Notes under the pieces: generated by a model | Databases searched by the model: none | Seen by the model: the letters and a program-made list of their open reading frames with translations, nothing else | Told to the model about the DNA's origin: nothing | Assembly: GCA_023511455.1 (NCBI GenBank) | Contig: JAIMBJ010000024.1 | Span: 1-54,498 of the forward strand | Source of the DNA: Bacillota bacterium | GTDB lineage: Bacteria > Armatimonadota > HRBIN16 | Length of the DNA: 54,498 nucleotides | Direction: 5' to 3' | Translations under genes and position numbers: made by a program | Shown here: positions 52,877 to 54,498 of the stretch, piece after piece | How positions within the stretch are numbered: position 1 is the stretch's first letter | How the letters are laid out: each line of letters opens with the position of its first letter

Positions 52877-53893
52877 TTGCACCTGCCATTACCCCAAATA
52901 GAAGCCCTTCCCGAAACGCGGTGGGAACGGCATTTCCACCGACAAGCGGGATGGATTGGCTCTGACTGCGCATACTCTGTGCCGCTGGATGCGGAGCGGA
53001 CACTCTGGCTGTTTGGCGATACCCACTTCGGCGAGGTGCGCGACGGTCGGCGTGCGAACGCCCAAATGGTGATGGGTAACTCCATCGCCATCCAGCAGGG
53101 GAAGGATACCCAGAGCGCACGCCTCCGGTTTTTCTTCGGCGCGGGCGGGGTAGATAAGCTCACCGCCTTTCTCCGCCCGCGTGCCTCACGCGGCTGGTTC
53201 TGGTTTGGACACGGACTGGCAGAAGGTAAAAGATTATGGCTTTTCCTTACTCACATTGTGCCCACCGGCGAGCCGGGCGTGTTCGGCTTTCGCTCGCAGG
53301 GAGCGTGGCTGGCGGAGGTGTTAGACCATTCCCTTCCGCCCACGCAATGGCGGTCCCACCTCTCTTTCGGTAGCGCGGTATGGGGCGACGGCAAGTGGGT
53401 GTACATCTACGGTATCCGAGATGACCGATCGCGCAGCCCGTTGAAGCGCGGACTGGGGGTTGCCCGTGTGCCTGTGGGCAGAATGGCTCATTTTACCGCG
53501 TGGCAGTTCTGGACGCTGAACGGCTGGAACCACCGATGGCGCGAATGTTCCGTTTCAGGTGATGACATCGGCGCGGAGTTCAGCGTGAGCTTCGTACCCG
53601 CCCTGCGCAAGTGGGCACTGGTGTACTCCCCCGCCGACCTCTCGCCCGAAATCCGTCTGCGCTGGGCAAACTCGCCGACGGGCGCATGGAGCGAACCGCA
53701 AACGGTGTACCGCTGCCCCGATGTACAGAAAGGGCAACACGTCTTCTGCCACGCGGCGAAAGCGCACTCCGAGCTCTCCGCCCCCAACGAACTGCTGGTC
53801 ACCTATGCCACCAACTCTTTCGAGATGAGCGAGGTGCTGAACAACGCGGCGCTGTATGTGCCTCGCTTTGTGCGATTGCGTTTCCTGCGGTGA
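52877..53893 (+). CDS. Beta-propeller protein (DUF4185/GH43-like)
   Basis: A propeller-like protein of about 338 residues with strand repeats: GWIGSDCAYSVPLD, ERTLWLFGDTHFGEV, WFWFGHGLAEGKRLWLF, WVYIYGIRDDR and SVSFVPALRKWALVYSPA. The acidic GD and FGD are typical of DUF4185 and sialidase/GH-type five-bladed propellers. TTG 52877 follows AGGAGGA and is preferred; an ATG at 52862 in the same frame has no SD and would give 343 residues. No signal, so the protein is intracellular unless exported otherwise. Function unknown. Confidence 0.7.
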   Translation: MHLPLPQIEALPETRWERHFHRQAGWIGSDCAYSVPLDAERTLWLFGDTHFGEVRDGRRANAQMVMGNSIAIQQGKDTQSARLRFFFGAGGVDKLTAFLRPRASRGWFWFGHGLAEGKRLWLFLTHIVPTGEPGVFGFRSQGAWLAEVLDHSLPPTQWRSHLSFGSAVWGDGKWVYIYGIRDDRSRSPLKRGLGVARVPVGRMAHFTAWQFWTLNGWNHRWRECSVSGDDIGAEFSVSFVPALRKWALVYSPADLSPEIRLRWANSPTGAWSEPQTVYRCPDVQKGQHVFCHAAKAHSELSAPNELLVTYATNSFEMSEVLNNAALYVPRFVRLRFLR

Positions 53894-53898
53894 ACCTG

Positions 53899-54188
53899 TT
53901 ATACCCGCTCATCTGGAAGAACAGTTCCTGTTTTGCGCCGGCGAAAGTCGCCGAAGTGGTGGAAGGTGAGGAAGTTCGCGTCATGCTGGTTGTGCGCCCC
54001 CGCCCATGCCGTCATCATACGCGGTGCGCGAAACGGCAATCAGGCCTTTCCCCTCAATGAGCCAATCCACATACTGAAAAAGCATGTTTCTCAGGGGCGG
54101 GGTGATACAGAAGAATGGCCCGCACCTCCCAGTGACGGAGGTCGCGCGAGCAGATAAGCGCAAGGGTGTGAGGATGTTCGAGAAATCA
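53899..54188 (-). pseudogene. BNR/sialidase-like gene remnant with two +1 frameshifts
   Basis: On the minus strand the sequence reads FLEHPHTLALICSRDLRHWE, YHPAPEKHAF, then QYVDWLIEGKGLIAVSRT with AYDDGMGG, then AHNQHDANFLTFHHFGDFRR, to a TAA at 53899-53901. These pieces form the C-terminal part of a BNR-repeat/exo-sialidase-like protein (the YDDGMGGAHN.HDAN.LTFHR pattern is family-like). They need two one-base deletions: one T within the run at 54077-54081 and one G within the run at 53997-54001, each five long where four would keep frame. Upstream it is cut by the insertion sequence at about 54190. Confidence 0.7.
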
Positions 54189-54190
54189 TT

Positions 54191-54498
54191 AGGACTTACG
54201 CAGTTGGATTGAGGTCGTAGGTGGGATGAGCCAGATAAGCTCGTATCGCTTCCCGAAGGAGAGACAACTTCGCCTCATACCAACTCACCCCTGTCCGCAA
54301 ACGATAAACCTCCAACCGTAAAAAGGCCCGTAAAGCCAACAACAAATGGCGCACCATCGCTAAAGCCTTGCGAACTTGTGCCCGCTCCACCCCACAGCAT
54401 TGCTTCAGCGCCCGATGGTAAACCTCTATGCCCCAGCCCTGCCCCGCCAACTGCGCCCGCTGCGTTGCGGTCATCCCCAAGTCGTTCGTCGCCCAGTA
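54191..54498 (-). mobile_element. End of an insertion sequence (IS4/IS701-like)
   Basis: The edge reads AGGACTTACGCAGTTGGA, a typical IS end, with the transposase stop codon TAA (54196-54198) lying inside it. The remainder is beyond the window, so target duplication and the other end cannot be seen. Confidence 0.7.
54196..54498 (-). CDS. Transposase, C-terminal part (N-terminus outside window)
   Basis: The frame is open up to the last base, so the ATG at 54480 is probably internal. The visible 100 residues start YWATNDLGMTATQRAQLA and include WGIEVYHRALKQCCGVE, the catalytic-glutamate helix with the Y-(2)-R-(3)-E-like spacing of DDE transposases (IS4/IS701 type), then KALAMVRHLLLALRAFLRLE. 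Function is cut-and-paste transposition of its element. It disrupts the BNR-like gene. Confidence 0.85.
   Translation of the reverse strand, partial: YWATNDLGMTATQRAQLAGQGWGIEVYHRALKQCCGVERAQVRKALAMVRHLLLALRAFLRLEVYRLRTGVSWYEAKLSLLREAIRAYLAHPTYDLNPTA

Overview
The window is a high-GC bacterial chromosome segment. Two prepilin-like proteins carry the DUF1559-type start (FTLIELL, then FPVFA.AREKAR), which is abundant in Armatimonadota and also in Planctomycetes. Together with the HEAT, TPR and DUF541 proteins, a Thermus-type isocitrate dehydrogenase and many glycoside hydrolases, this suggests a thermophilic, sugar-degrading member of Armatimonadota. That placement is an inference; there is no rRNA or tRNA here to test it.

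Layout. 1-8.2 kb: a HEAT-repeat protein (cut by the window start), a methyltransferase, a GH5 glycosidase, a second TIM-barrel protein, an M55 D-aminopeptidase next to a macro-domain protein, and a TPR-folP pair. 8.4-13.9 kb: a housekeeping block DUF541-tlyA-rpmH-rnpA-yidD-yidC-jag-acpS-purN, in which YidC carries an extra N-terminal TPR domain. 13.9-19.0 kb: an aldo/keto reductase, then a divergent ArsR regulator and a seven-gene block (ArsF-like, ArsG-like, TauE-like, stand-alone HdrA-N-like Cys protein, ArsP/DUF318 permease, thioredoxin-like) that looks like an arsenic or organoarsenic redox and efflux operon. 19.1-26.6 kb: purS-purQ, a peroxiredoxin with an in-frame TAG, a prepilin gene without a start codon behind a perfect promoter, a YihY-like protein, greA with a structured leader, and lysS. 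26.6-38.9 kb: a BtuF-like protein, a lipoprotein serpin, an SLBB export protein, a LacI regulator with paired operators divergent from a GH30 glycosidase, an unknown protein coupled to a lipoprotein hydrolase, a D-hydroxyacid dehydrogenase, a WbsX-like protein and a PEBP lipoprotein. 39-47.7 kb: a GT2 glycosyltransferase, a striking fusion of a Clp N-domain with ornithine carbamoyltransferase, a sugar-binding protein fused to its permease, tyrS and icd. 47.8-54.5 kb: aroC, a SnoaL-like protein, a solitary flhB, a secreted transglutaminase-like protein with an in-frame TAG, two further secreted or propeller-like proteins, and a BNR-like gene remnant cut by an insertion sequence.

Three kinds of signal stand out beyond ordinary annotation. 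First, unusual domain fusions (ClpN-OTC, TPR-YidC, SBP-permease). Second, single-base lesions or recoding candidates in otherwise intact genes: TAG at 20883 and 50669, TGA at 44178 inside a CxxU context with a SECIS-like hairpin, a missing start codon near 22567, and two +1 homopolymer insertions near 54000-54080. Third, dispersed palindromic repeats, one family with four copies (4655, 30221, 39014, 44795) and another with three (21639, 46223, 50433).
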